Source of the DNA: JANWYT01 sp046719465
GTDB lineage: Bacteria > Chloroflexota > Anaerolineae > Aggregatilineales > Phototrophicaceae
Length of the DNA stretch: 36,545 bases
Direction: 5' to 3'
Assembly: GCA_046719465.1 (NCBI GenBank)
Contig: JBDNCV010000020.1
Span: 1 to 36,545, forward strand
The notes below the pieces were generated by a model that was given only the letters and a program-made list of their open reading frames with translations, was not told the DNA's origin and did not search any database. Both the position numbers and the translations under genes were made by a program. Positions 23,752 to 31,475 of this stretch are shown piece by piece (the stretch's first letter is position 1; the number at the start of each line of letters is the position of its first letter).

Positions 23752-24282
23752 TTAGATGCGCCGTTGATAGGTGGTGTAGGCGGCCACGGCAAAGCCCAGC
23801 GTGCAGATGATCAGCGTGAGGCCGAAGGCGTTCAAGAACAGGCCGAGGTTGAAGGTCAGCACGCCAAAACGCAGCAAGAAGAACACCACAGGGGCCAGCA
23901 GCGCCCCCGCCACTGCCCCACCGACGGCCACCTGCGCCGAGTAGCGGCCGACGCGCCCGGGGGTCATGCGCCGCGCGGCGCTGGCCGCAGCGCCCCCCAC
24001 CGCCCCGCCGATGAAGATGCCGATCCACCAGATGTTCAGAAACAGCATCAGCGTGCAGGCGATCAGGTTCCCAGCCAAGCACACCCCAAACGTGATCGGG
24101 TAGTCGTACTTCTCGGTGGCGAAGAAACGGTCTTCGTGCTGGCGGATGCACTCTGGGCAGATGTAGCCGGTGGACGATGGCTTGGCGCATAGGGCGCACA
24201 TCGGGCGCGCACAGCGAATGCAGCGCAGCGTCCCCTCACGGTCAGGGTGTTTGGGGCAGTAGACAATCTCATCCGCGGTCAT
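23752..24282 (-). CDS. B-box-type zinc-finger membrane protein
   Basis: A 176-residue protein with an N-terminal Cys/His cluster (CPKHPDREGTLRCIRC, CALC, CPEC, H; about residues 9-50). It resembles the B-box-type zinc finger found in front of rhomboid-like or other membrane domains. Three to four hydrophobic segments follow (FGVCLAGNLIACTLMLF, WWIGIFIGGAVGGAA, AVAGALLAPVVFFLL, FGLTLIICTLGFAVAAY). No protease motif is seen. A GAGAGGA site lies upstream of ATG 24282. It sits between nadK (15 bases) and recN (27 bases); its function is unknown. Confidence 0.8.
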   Translation of the reverse strand: MTADEIVYCPKHPDREGTLRCIRCARPMCALCAKPSSTGYICPECIRQHEDRFFATEKYDYPITFGVCLAGNLIACTLMLFLNIWWIGIFIGGAVGGAAASAARRMTPGRVGRYSAQVAVGGAVAGALLAPVVFFLLRFGVLTFNLGLFLNAFGLTLIICTLGFAVAAYTTYQRRI

Positions 24283-24297
24283 GATGCGGTATCCTCT

Positions 24298-25179
24298 CTA
24301 CAGGCTGTGGTCATCAAGCGTCCCCTCGTGCTTGCGCGTGATGCGCGGCTCCAAGCGATCCAGCAGGGAGCGGTAGAAGTAGTTGCGCGGGCGCAGGCGG
24401 ACGAACAGGGCGCTGTGCTCGCTGGCCAGCACCGTGATCTGATCATCAGACTGGACGCTGCCAAGTGGGTTGCCATCCGCAAACAACACAATCGGGTTGC
24501 GGTTGTCCTCGTTCGCTTTGAGGTCAACGCGCGAGCCTTCCGACAGCACAATCGGGCGATCCATGCTCAGATGAGGCGCAGCCGGCACGATCAAAATGTT
24601 CTTCAGATCCGGCGGCAGGATGGGGCCGCCCGCCGCCAGCGCGTAAGCCGTGGAGCCAGTCGGCGTAGCGATGATGAGCGCGTCGCTGTTGTAGGTCGTC
24701 GCCCAATGGCTGTCGATGTAGGTGTCCATCTGGATCATGCTGCCGACGGTGTTGGCGCTGATGACGACATCGTTGAGCGCGTCGGCGCTGAGAAACGTCT
24801 GGCCGTCGCGGCGCACGCGCACCGTGATCATCATGCGATGTTCGATCCAGTGCTCGCCCGCCAGCACACGGTCAATTGCCGCGTTCACCGCGCTGATGTC
24901 GTCGACTTCCGTCAAAAAGCCCAGCCGCCCCATGTTGATCCCTAAAACCGGGACGCGAAACGGGGCGCACACCCGCGCCGCGCGCAGCATCGCGCCGTCG
25001 CCGCCGATGGCCACCACCATATCGGCACACTGGGCTTGGTCGGTCACATCGGCGTCGTCCCACTGGGTGTAGACCCACGTCTCCAGCCCGCGGGCGGTGA
25101 GCGTCTCCGCGATGGATTGCGCGACGGGCGCAGTCTGTGGGCGGCGCGGATGCGCCAGAACGCCAATGCACCCACGCAT
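24298..25179 (-). CDS. nadK: NAD kinase
   Basis: The 293-residue protein has GGDG at 59-62 (catalytic Asp61), GINMGRLGFLTE, the adenine/ribose-contacting LNDVVIS (Asn136-Asp137) and ATPTGSTAYALAAGGP (171-186). These features identify NadK, which phosphorylates NAD to NADP. The N-terminus MRGCIGVLAHPRRP is typical. An AAGGA site lies about 10 bases upstream of ATG 25179. It is the first gene of the run nadK, zinc-finger protein, recN, kinase-like. Confidence 0.96.
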   Translation of the reverse strand: MRGCIGVLAHPRRPQTAPVAQSIAETLTARGLETWVYTQWDDADVTDQAQCADMVVAIGGDGAMLRAARVCAPFRVPVLGINMGRLGFLTEVDDISAVNAAIDRVLAGEHWIEHRMMITVRVRRDGQTFLSADALNDVVISANTVGSMIQMDTYIDSHWATTYNSDALIIATPTGSTAYALAAGGPILPPDLKNILIVPAAPHLSMDRPIVLSEGSRVDLKANEDNRNPIVLFADGNPLGSVQSDDQITVLASEHSALFVRLRPRNYFYRSLLDRLEPRITRKHEGTLDDHSL

Positions 25180-25356
25180 GGGGGGTCATCCTTCTCGCTG
25201 GCAGGTGATTACGCTGCAATCATACCGCAAAACCGTTTAAATAAGATTAGCACAAATGTTCAATTCGCTCAAGATTTAACAATCTCTGTGTAAATTATTA
25301 AAGCTGGCTCACTACAGTTACTGGTGACGGTTTCGTCGAAGCTTAAGGAGAGAAGC

Positions 25357-26337
25357 ATGATACGCCTTACTGTCATTTTGGTGATCGTCATGAGCTGTAC
25401 CGCCCTGCTGGCGCAAGAAGCCACGCCCGAAGCCACACCAGAGATGACTGCTGAAGCCCCTATCGTGCTGGTGGAACTGCCCGAGGTGGATCCGATCAGC
25501 GTGCGCGGCAACATCAGCATCGCGGGCAGCAGCACTGTCTTCCCCCTCACCGAGCGCATCATCCAGCGATTTGAAGCCGACGGCTACACCGACACGATCA
25601 GCGAGGAGAGCATTGGCACGGGCGCTGGGTTCGAGCGCTTCTGCGTGGCGGGTGATACCGACATCGCCAACGCGAGCCGCCCGATCCGCCAGCGTGAGAT
25701 CGACAACTGCCTTGTGATCGGCCGCGAGCCAGTTGAGCTGCGCGTGGGGACGGACGCGCTGGTCGTCGTCGTCAGCCAGCAGAACGACTTTGTAGAGGAT
25801 CTAACGCTGGAGGAGCTGGCGCTGGCCTTCAGCACAGCCCAGACGTGGCAGGATGTGCGCCCCGAGTTCCCTGATGAGCCGATCCTGCGCTTCACCCCGG
25901 GCACAGAAAGCGGCACATTCGATTTCTTCGTCGAGGTGGTGCTGGGCAACGACGAAGCGCCCCTGCTCGCCGCGGCCAACCTGCAGCTCAGCGAGGACGA
26001 CAACGTGCTGGTGCGCGGCGTGGAGTCCAGCCCGTTCGCAGTCGGCTTCTTTGGGTTTGCGTACTACTTGGAAAATCGGGAATTCCTGCGCGCGATTGCG
26101 ATCAACGGGGTGACGCCCAACGAAATCAGCGCGGAGGACGGCACATATAAGCTGGCGCGTCCGTTGTTCGTCTACACTGCGCCCAGCGTGCTGGCCGAGA
26201 AGCCCCAAGTCGCCGCCTTCCTCATCTACTACTTGACGCACGTCAACGAGGAAGTGCTCGACGTTGGCTACTTCCCAGCCAGCGATGCCGCGCTCAACCA
26301 AGCACGCCAGAACCTGCTAGACGCGCTTGAGCAGTAA
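25357..26337 (+). CDS. PstS-like phosphate/substrate-binding protein
   Basis: The 326-residue exported protein starts at ATG 25357, with AAGGAG six bases upstream. A signal peptide (MIRLTVILVIVMSCTALLAQ) is followed by a Thr/Pro/Glu-rich spacer. The PBP fold is marked by ISIAGSSTVFPLTERI, ESIGTGAGFERFC, DIANASRPI, then TPGTESGTFDFF and VGFFGFAYYLEN. These are the phosphate-contacting loops of PstS-type proteins. No pstC, pstA, pstB or phoU gene is adjacent, so the transporter is elsewhere or the protein is a sensor. The 150 bases upstream are markedly AT-rich and presumably hold the promoter. The 3' end is three bases from a convergent gene. Confidence 0.88.
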   Translation: MIRLTVILVIVMSCTALLAQEATPEATPEMTAEAPIVLVELPEVDPISVRGNISIAGSSTVFPLTERIIQRFEADGYTDTISEESIGTGAGFERFCVAGDTDIANASRPIRQREIDNCLVIGREPVELRVGTDALVVVVSQQNDFVEDLTLEELALAFSTAQTWQDVRPEFPDEPILRFTPGTESGTFDFFVEVVLGNDEAPLLAAANLQLSEDDNVLVRGVESSPFAVGFFGFAYYLENREFLRAIAINGVTPNEISAEDGTYKLARPLFVYTAPSVLAEKPQVAAFLIYYLTHVNEEVLDVGYFPASDAALNQARQNLLDALEQ

Positions 26338-26340
26338 GCC

Positions 26341-26703
26341 TCAAGCGCCCTTGGCGCGCTGAAGCCGCTTTTGCAGCGTTTCTACCAGCTTACGCGCCTT
26401 CTTAGCGGCCTTCTTGGCCTCTTTGAGGGCGCGTTCTGCGTCTTTGCGCGCGGCTTTCGCTGCGCGCAGCTCATCCTTGCTGGCGGCCAGCTTGGCGGTT
26501 TTGCTGATGCCCTCTGGCTCAGCGGGGGCGGGCAGCTCGGCAGGGGCGGCTTCCGCGCTGGGTGGGGTCGCTTCGTTCACGGTGACCGCTGATGGAGCTT
26601 CGCTCTCAGGGGTAGGGGTGTTCGCTGCTTCTGACGCGGGCTGCGCAGCGGTTTTGCGCGTTCGCCGTGCCGTCGATGGTTTTGACGGGAGGTTCGATGC
26701 CAT
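26341..26703 (-). CDS. Small Ala/Lys-rich protein with coiled-coil tail
   Basis: The 120-residue protein has no homologue I recognise. Residues 1-70 are disordered, rich in Ala, Pro, Glu, Ser and Thr. Residues 70-118 form a highly basic heptad-like helix (AASKDELRAAKAARKDAERA, then LKEAKKAAKKARKLVETLQK). Such tails occur in histone-H1-like or DNA/RNA-binding small proteins and in some ribosome-associated proteins. The promoter should be in the AT-rich bases just upstream (26704-26800). Confidence 0.6.
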   Translation of the reverse strand: MASNLPSKPSTARRTRKTAAQPASEAANTPTPESEAPSAVTVNEATPPSAEAAPAELPAPAEPEGISKTAKLAASKDELRAAKAARKDAERALKEAKKAAKKARKLVETLQKRLQRAKGA

Positions 26704-26806
26704 AGAAAACCTTCGTATTTATGCTTATCCTGCGACAAACACGAAGTTTAATATTAGTGGCGTATTTTGTAAAGAAATCTTAAAGATGTTATTTGATTTG
26801 CAATGT

Positions 26807-27052
26807 CTACTCCTCCGACGCAGCCGCCTCATCGAGCGGGTGCGCCGCGACCACCTCCGACGTGCGCAGCAGCACGGGCACTTCGTGGCGCGTCGTCAGC
26901 ATGATAAGCGCCCCGTTCGCGCTGGACACGTCGTTGATGGCACGCTTGGCCTGCTTAAGGTTCTCAAACGGCAGGTCAAGATAAGTGGGGTCTTCAGTAG
27001 GAAGGTTCAAAAGGAAGCGAATCACGATGCCGCTGGGCTTTTTCTCGGTCAC
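26807..27052 (-). CDS. Small hypothetical protein (81 aa), GTG start
   Basis: An 81-residue acidic protein starting (V/M)TEKKPSGIVIRFLLNLP. GTG 27052 is chosen because AAGGAG lies about 7 bases upstream. Longer in-frame readings would run into the neighbouring gene at 27133. It shows two beta strands around a helix (LDLPFENLKQAKRAINDV; ANGALIMLTT; VPVLLRTSEV), consistent with a small alpha/beta fold. The function is not recognised. Confidence 0.65.
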   Translation of the reverse strand: MTEKKPSGIVIRFLLNLPTEDPTYLDLPFENLKQAKRAINDVSSANGALIMLTTRHEVPVLLRTSEVVAAHPLDEAAASEE

Positions 27053-27132
27053 AGCACTCTCCTTTTGCAACAAGGGAACGTGGATAGACGGTAATCCGCA
27101 ATTGTTGTGCGACCGTGAAGAAGCTGTTAAGG

Positions 27133-27573
27133 TTAGTTGCCCAAGCCGCCGCGAAAGTACGACAAAATCAGAAACGATACCCCCCAGCCCACATACCCGG
27201 CAGCGATGCTCGGAACGAGGCCCCACCCCCAGCGCGTCACGATCAACACCACCAGCGCAAAGACCATCGTCGGCCACATGTTGATGAACACGTTGTGGGT
27301 GAAGTTCTGCATCGTCTCGGTTCGGTCACCCGCGCTGGCGTAGACGATGAACATCCCCAGCGGGATGTTGATGGGCATGGTGGCGGCGATGGCGCTGAAG
27401 GCGGGGGATTTCTCTCTCAGCAGCGCCACGGCAATGATAATCAGGATCGACACAATCACAGGGGCGAGTTTTTCCCACGGCAGGGCCAGCATACCACGCT
27501 CGATTTCTTTGAAAGATGACTCGACCGCATTATCAACCGATTGGCCGCTTGTCGACAATAGCCAGTCGGTCAC
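27133..27573 (-). CDS. Small integral membrane protein
   Basis: The 146-residue protein has a short amphipathic N-terminus and about four hydrophobic segments (KLAPVIVSILIIIAVALL; AIAATMPINIPLGMFIVY; INMWPTMVFALVVLIVT; VGWGVSFLILSYF). A Gly-rich/Arg tail ends it. The layout recalls GlpM/DUF3147-type proteins, but I cannot assign it. The start is GTG 27573 without a clear ribosome site; ATG 27492 (MLALPW) is an alternative. It precedes the 81-aa gene on the same strand. Confidence 0.65.
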   Translation of the reverse strand: MTDWLLSTSGQSVDNAVESSFKEIERGMLALPWEKLAPVIVSILIIIAVALLREKSPAFSAIAATMPINIPLGMFIVYASAGDRTETMQNFTHNVFINMWPTMVFALVVLIVTRWGWGLVPSIAAGYVGWGVSFLILSYFRGGLGN

Positions 27574-27676
27574 GGTAGTAGGGTAAGGGGATCAGACAGC
27601 GGGGCGACCCGCAGGCTGCCCCTGTGCATTACCCGCATCTCAAGCACGGCGCGCCATGTTGACACAGAGGGCAGAT

Positions 27677-27770
27677 GTGCCAGAGGCTAAAGCCGCTAGC
27701 TAGCGCGCGGGGGCTAATGCCCCCTTCAGGGGGCGCGCAGCAGCCGGATGCTTGAGCGTCCGGCGTTTGA
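27677..27770. repeat. Third copy of the composite palindromic repeat
   Basis: It contains gccagaggct..., a gggggct/agccccc-type hairpin (here gggggctaatgccccc) followed by ttcaggggg, then gccggatgc-TTGA-gcgtccggc. The order is the same as in 16300-16409. The first hairpin has several mismatches relative to the other copy. It occupies the 245-base gap between 27573 and 27819. Confidence 0.75.
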
Positions 27771-27818
27771 CGTCAGCTTGGCACGGTGTGGGTAACACCT
27801 AGCCGTATAGCAGGGTGG

Positions 27819-28379
27819 TCAGCGGCGGCTGCCGCGCAGGTTGTTGAAATGTGTTGAGAAATAGCCGCACAGCTCGTTGCCCACGCCCACGTAGACAAAG
27901 CTGAAGTTGTTGTTCTGGAAGGTGAAGCTGCCCGCCTCGGCGCATGGCTCAATCGTCACGGTTTGAGCGGTCATCGGGCGCGGGGCAGCCGCCAAACACG
28001 CGAGGAAGTTCTCGGCGACGCGGTCATTGTTGATGATGACGACCACGCCCGCCTCAGGCACGATGTTGGTGATATTCTGCTGGAGGTAGCTGCGCCCGCT
28101 GACGGCCCCGCGCTCTTGCAAGCAGCGCAGCAGCGTTTCCGCACGGTTGAGCGCACCGGCCACGGGCAGATTGCCCCCCGCGAGCGACGCGGCCGACGCG
28201 GCAGTCGAGAGCGCGGCGACGACATCCGTCACTTCGTTGGCCGTGTAGCCGACGATGTTGGGCATCAACTGCTGGGCAGCGACTGGATCGTTAACAGTCT
28301 GGCTGGTGTTGGGCGTGCAGGCCGCGATCACGCTCAAGATCAAGATCAAAACCACGCTGCGGGCAAGATTCATCATCAT
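27819..28379 (-). CDS. Predicted lipoprotein of unknown function
   Basis: The roughly 186-residue protein begins MMMNLARSVVLILILSVIAAC, with a lipobox (VIAAC) that would place it on the membrane as a lipoprotein. The mature part is helical and Ala-rich (VVAALSTAASAASLAGG), then beta (VVVIINNDR), with cysteines near the C-terminus (ETLLRCLQE, FLACLAA, IEPCAEAG, NELCGYF). ATG 28379 is chosen over the GTG at 28388 because the AGGGGA site fits it better. It lies 106 bases after the histidine kinase gene on the same strand; a small hairpin (28450-28467) is between. Confidence 0.75.
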   Translation of the reverse strand: MMMNLARSVVLILILSVIAACTPNTSQTVNDPVAAQQLMPNIVGYTANEVTDVVAALSTAASAASLAGGNLPVAGALNRAETLLRCLQERGAVSGRSYLQQNITNIVPEAGVVVIINNDRVAENFLACLAAAPRPMTAQTVTIEPCAEAGSFTFQNNNFSFVYVGVGNELCGYFSTHFNNLRGSRR

Positions 28380-28485
28380 GCTGCTCACTTTCCCCTATGT
28401 GATGTCAGTCTAACTACTGCTATTAAACCACAGTTCGCAGTGAGGGCAGCCCCTCGCTTTTGAGGGGTATGCAAGGCGTGGGGAA

Positions 28486-30204
28486 CTAGGCAGGCTTGGC
28501 GACTGGGCTGTGGCGCGGCAAGCGCACCGTGAACGTCGTCCCCACCCCAACCTTGCTGTCAACTTCTATCGTGCCGCCATGTCGCAGCACACACTCACGG
28601 ACGATGGACAGCCCTAAGCCCGTCCCCCGCACCTCGCTGATGTTCTCGCCGCGGTGGAACGGCTCAAAGATGTGCGGCAGGTCGGCGGGGGGGATGCCGA
28701 TGCCGCTGTCAGTTACAGTGATCGTGAGGGTATCCTCATCGCCTTTGATGGACAGCGTTACCTTGCCCCCTTTGGGCGTGAACTTAAGGCTGTTCGTCAG
28801 CAGGTTCGTCACCACTTGGTGCAGCAGCGTGAGGTCAACCGTTGTACGCTTGAGGTCGCCGCAGGTCTCATACGTCAGGTCATGCGTTTCGCTAGCGGAT
28901 TCGCTCACTTGATCAAACAGCGAGCGCATATAAAAACCTAAGTCGGCTTCTTCTGGGTTGAAGGGCAGGCGGTCGCTCATGCCGCGGATGACAAACGAGA
29001 TGTTCTCTAACATAGTGCGCATCTGCACGACGTGGTCTTTGATGCCCAGCACGCGCTCCTCGCGCTGTTTGTCTGTCAGGCGCTGGTAGTAACGGTCGAG
29101 GATTTCGGCGTTGTTCATGATGACCGTGAGCGGGGTACGGAACTCGTGGCTGATGGTGGACATCAGCGTAGAGCGCAGGCCGTTCATCTCGCGTTCCTTC
29201 TCGAGCTGGATCGTCAAGCGCTGTAGTTCCTGCTGAATCTGCTCATTTTGGCGCGTTTCCGTCACATCGCGCAGCGCCACCACCAGCATCGACTCCACGC
29301 GCTGGATGCGAATCGCAAAGATGCGGCCGTTGGGCGAGGTGTAATCGACAGCGTAGTCGGCAGCGTCTGGCGGCATCTGCTGAAGCTGCTGAAAGAGACG
29401 ATGCTGCGCGAACTGCGGCTGGATCATCAGCGCGGTTCTGCCCACCACCTGCTCTCGCGGCCTGCCCAGCATCGCCTCGGCTCGTTGGTTCACGTCCAGA
29501 AAGCGTGCATCCGCGAGCTGTCGAGTGGTGGGATCGTAGATTGGCTCCACGAGGAACAGCGCGTCTGCGCCTGCATCCAGCACGGCGCGAAAGCGCGCTT
29601 CGCTGGCGCGCAGCCGTTCGTTCTGCGCTTGCAGCGAATCGTGCGACTTCCGCAGCAGGTGCGTGATGAGGATGACCGTGGCGCACAGGCTGACGGCCAG
29701 CGCAAAGACAGCAGGCCCCTCTTGCGCGCGCTGCTCCACCACGCGATTCACGCCCATCAACGTGATCAACACAGCAAGCACGCTGACAGCAGCCGTGAGC
29801 TTGGGGCGCAAATACAAGCTGACGTAAAACGCCGGGAAGGTTGAAGCAAGGATGTGCGGTGGATACGGGCCGAGGAGCGCCACACCCATCGCAGCGACCA
29901 GCACCGCAAAGCCCCCCAGCGCCTCCCCGATGAGCGCCGCCTGCGGCCCACGGTTGAGCAGAGCAACCGCCACAAAGCCGAGCACGCTCATCGGCAGCAG
30001 AACCGGCACCGTAAGCTGAGGAAACGTGCCAACCCACAGCGTATACAGGCTGCTGATGAGCGCGATAGCGCTGATCACCGCCAGCAGCACGCTGAGGTAA
30101 CGCTGCCGCTCTTGGCGTATCGTGCCGCCTGTAGGGGCATTCGAGAACAGGTAGCGCAGAATTCTCACAAGCGGCATAGCAAGATGCCCCAACTCTTTCA
30201 CCAT
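28486..30204 (-). CDS. Membrane sensor histidine kinase with PAS domain
   Basis: The frame remains open upstream, but that extension runs into the divergent gene at 30395. The codons just before 30204 are unlike the neighbours (many AT-rich codons), so I place the start at ATG 30204 (MVKELGH); ATG 30312 is an alternative. About six hydrophobic segments come first. A PAS-like domain follows (FRAVLDAGADALFLVEP ... VVALRDVTETRQ). The H-box ISHEFRTPL puts the phospho-His at about 353. The ATPase boxes are NLLTNSLKF, DSGIGIP, IFEPFHRG and GTGLGLSI, all intact. No response regulator is adjacent, so it is an orphan kinase. Confidence 0.85.
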   Translation of the reverse strand: MVKELGHLAMPLVRILRYLFSNAPTGGTIRQERQRYLSVLLAVISAIALISSLYTLWVGTFPQLTVPVLLPMSVLGFVAVALLNRGPQAALIGEALGGFAVLVAAMGVALLGPYPPHILASTFPAFYVSLYLRPKLTAAVSVLAVLITLMGVNRVVEQRAQEGPAVFALAVSLCATVILITHLLRKSHDSLQAQNERLRASEARFRAVLDAGADALFLVEPIYDPTTRQLADARFLDVNQRAEAMLGRPREQVVGRTALMIQPQFAQHRLFQQLQQMPPDAADYAVDYTSPNGRIFAIRIQRVESMLVVALRDVTETRQNEQIQQELQRLTIQLEKEREMNGLRSTLMSTISHEFRTPLTVIMNNAEILDRYYQRLTDKQREERVLGIKDHVVQMRTMLENISFVIRGMSDRLPFNPEEADLGFYMRSLFDQVSESASETHDLTYETCGDLKRTTVDLTLLHQVVTNLLTNSLKFTPKGGKVTLSIKGDEDTLTITVTDSGIGIPPADLPHIFEPFHRGENISEVRGTGLGLSIVRECVLRHGGTIEVDSKVGVGTTFTVRLPRHSPVAKPA

Positions 30205-30394
30205 AAGCTGTCGCTGATTATGCCGATGACAGCCATATGGAACAAGTACCAGACCAACGAATATGACATTGATGATTAACAATATTGCCGTATCACACAG
30301 AGCGCCTAGCATGTGAGCGACGGCATTTGCCCTCGGCGCGCTTTGGGGGCATAATGCCCGTTCAGAACAACCTAACCTTCGAACGAGTGCGCCT

Positions 30395-31279
30395 GTGATT
30401 CGTCTTGTCTTGATTGCCCTGCTCAGCGGCTGGATGCTGAGCGCGTGCAGCAGCGCCCCAACCCCCAACGTCACCGCCGAAGCCGTCAGCGAGGCCACAG
30501 TCATCAGCATCAGCACCCAACCGCCGGATAACACAGGCCTTGTCGCCCGTGTGAACGGCGTCGGCATCTCCAAGCTGACCTACGACCTTGAACTGGCCCG
30601 CCGCAGCGCTGACCCCGTGGCCGACCCGACCGCGCTGGCCGCACAAGTGCTGGACGGCTTGATCGAGCGTGAGCTGGTGCGGCAGGCCGCCCGTGAGCAG
30701 GGCGTTGCCGCCACGCTCGAAGAGGCACGCGCCGAGGTGCAAGCGCTCAAGGGCACGCTCGCCACCGAGGCCGAATGGCAAACCTACCTTGAGCTGAACA
30801 ACCTAAGCGAGCCGGAGATGGTCAACGCGATGTTGGAGCAGATCACCAGCGCGCGCGTGCGCGAGCTGATCTTCGCGCCGCTGTATGGTGACGTGCCGCA
30901 GGCTAACGCCCGCCATATCCTTGTCGGGACGGAGGCCGAGGCCGCCGCGCTGCTCAGCCAATTGCAGCAGGGCGCAGACTTCGACGCGCTGGTGCAGGCC
31001 TACAGCATCGACAACGCCACGCGCGAGGACGGCGGCAGCCTCGGTTGGTTCACCGCGCAAGAACTGATCGACCCACGCCTTGCCGAAGTCATCTTCAGCT
31101 TAGAGCCGGGTTCTATCGCGGGGCCTATTCGCTCACGTGTGGGCTTCCACATCGTGCAGCTCGTCGCGCTTGAGACGCGCCCCATTGAAGCCGACCGCAT
31201 GGCCGTGGTGATGGAGGCGACCTACAACAACTGGCTGGCGCAGCGCCTTGCCGCCGCCACCATTGAGCGCTACCGTTAG
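30395..31279 (+). CDS. Parvulin-type peptidyl-prolyl isomerase lipoprotein (PrsA/SurA-like)
   Basis: The 294-residue protein starts at GTG 30395. A lipoprotein signal (MIRLVLIALLSGWMLSAC, Cys18) is followed by a SurA/PrsA N-terminal helical domain (about 50-165). A parvulin domain covers about 170-265: ARHILVGTEAEAAALLSQL, FDALVQAYS, GGSLGWF, GFHIVQL. It should catalyse prolyl isomerisation and assist folding of secreted proteins outside the membrane. It is divergent from the histidine kinase; the gap (30205-30394) is AT-rich at its centre and should hold both promoters. Confidence 0.88.
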   Translation: MIRLVLIALLSGWMLSACSSAPTPNVTAEAVSEATVISISTQPPDNTGLVARVNGVGISKLTYDLELARRSADPVADPTALAAQVLDGLIERELVRQAAREQGVAATLEEARAEVQALKGTLATEAEWQTYLELNNLSEPEMVNAMLEQITSARVRELIFAPLYGDVPQANARHILVGTEAEAAALLSQLQQGADFDALVQAYSIDNATREDGGSLGWFTAQELIDPRLAEVIFSLEPGSIAGPIRSRVGFHIVQLVALETRPIEADRMAVVMEATYNNWLAQRLAAATIERYR

Positions 31280-31348
31280 CCTCTTTGTGAGCAGTCACCA
31301 ACGGGGGATGCCAGAAATTGGCTGTTTTTTCGAAAGTTCTGTCTTGAT

Positions 31349-31378
31349 TTGCCTTTGATGAGTTTTTAACGTTACAAT
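31349..31378 (+). promoter_or_regulatory. Possible sigma-70-type promoter of the peptide importer operon
   Basis: TTGCCT (31349-31354) and TACAAT (31373-31378) are spaced by 18 bases, about 100 bases upstream of ATG 31476, in a conspicuously T-rich stretch. The -10 matches consensus at five of six bases; the -35 is weak. Confidence 0.45.
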
Positions 31379-31475
31379 AAGCGCGCAATCAGTCACTATA
31401 CGGGCTTCTTTATCGGCCTGAGTGGCGGCTGAGGCAGCTTATGGCGATTCGATAAAACTTTTAGGAGAGAATTGC

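Noticed and set aside
26807..27277. Long 156-codon version of the small hypothetical gene
   Set aside because: Its first 75 codons overlap the membrane protein gene at 27133-27573 and read as Arg/Ser/Gly-rich filler. A strong ribosome site supports the GTG at 27052.
28450..28467. Hairpin cccctc-gctttt-gagggg as a terminator of the histidine kinase gene
   Set aside because: The stem is only six pairs and no T-tract follows in the direction of transcription.
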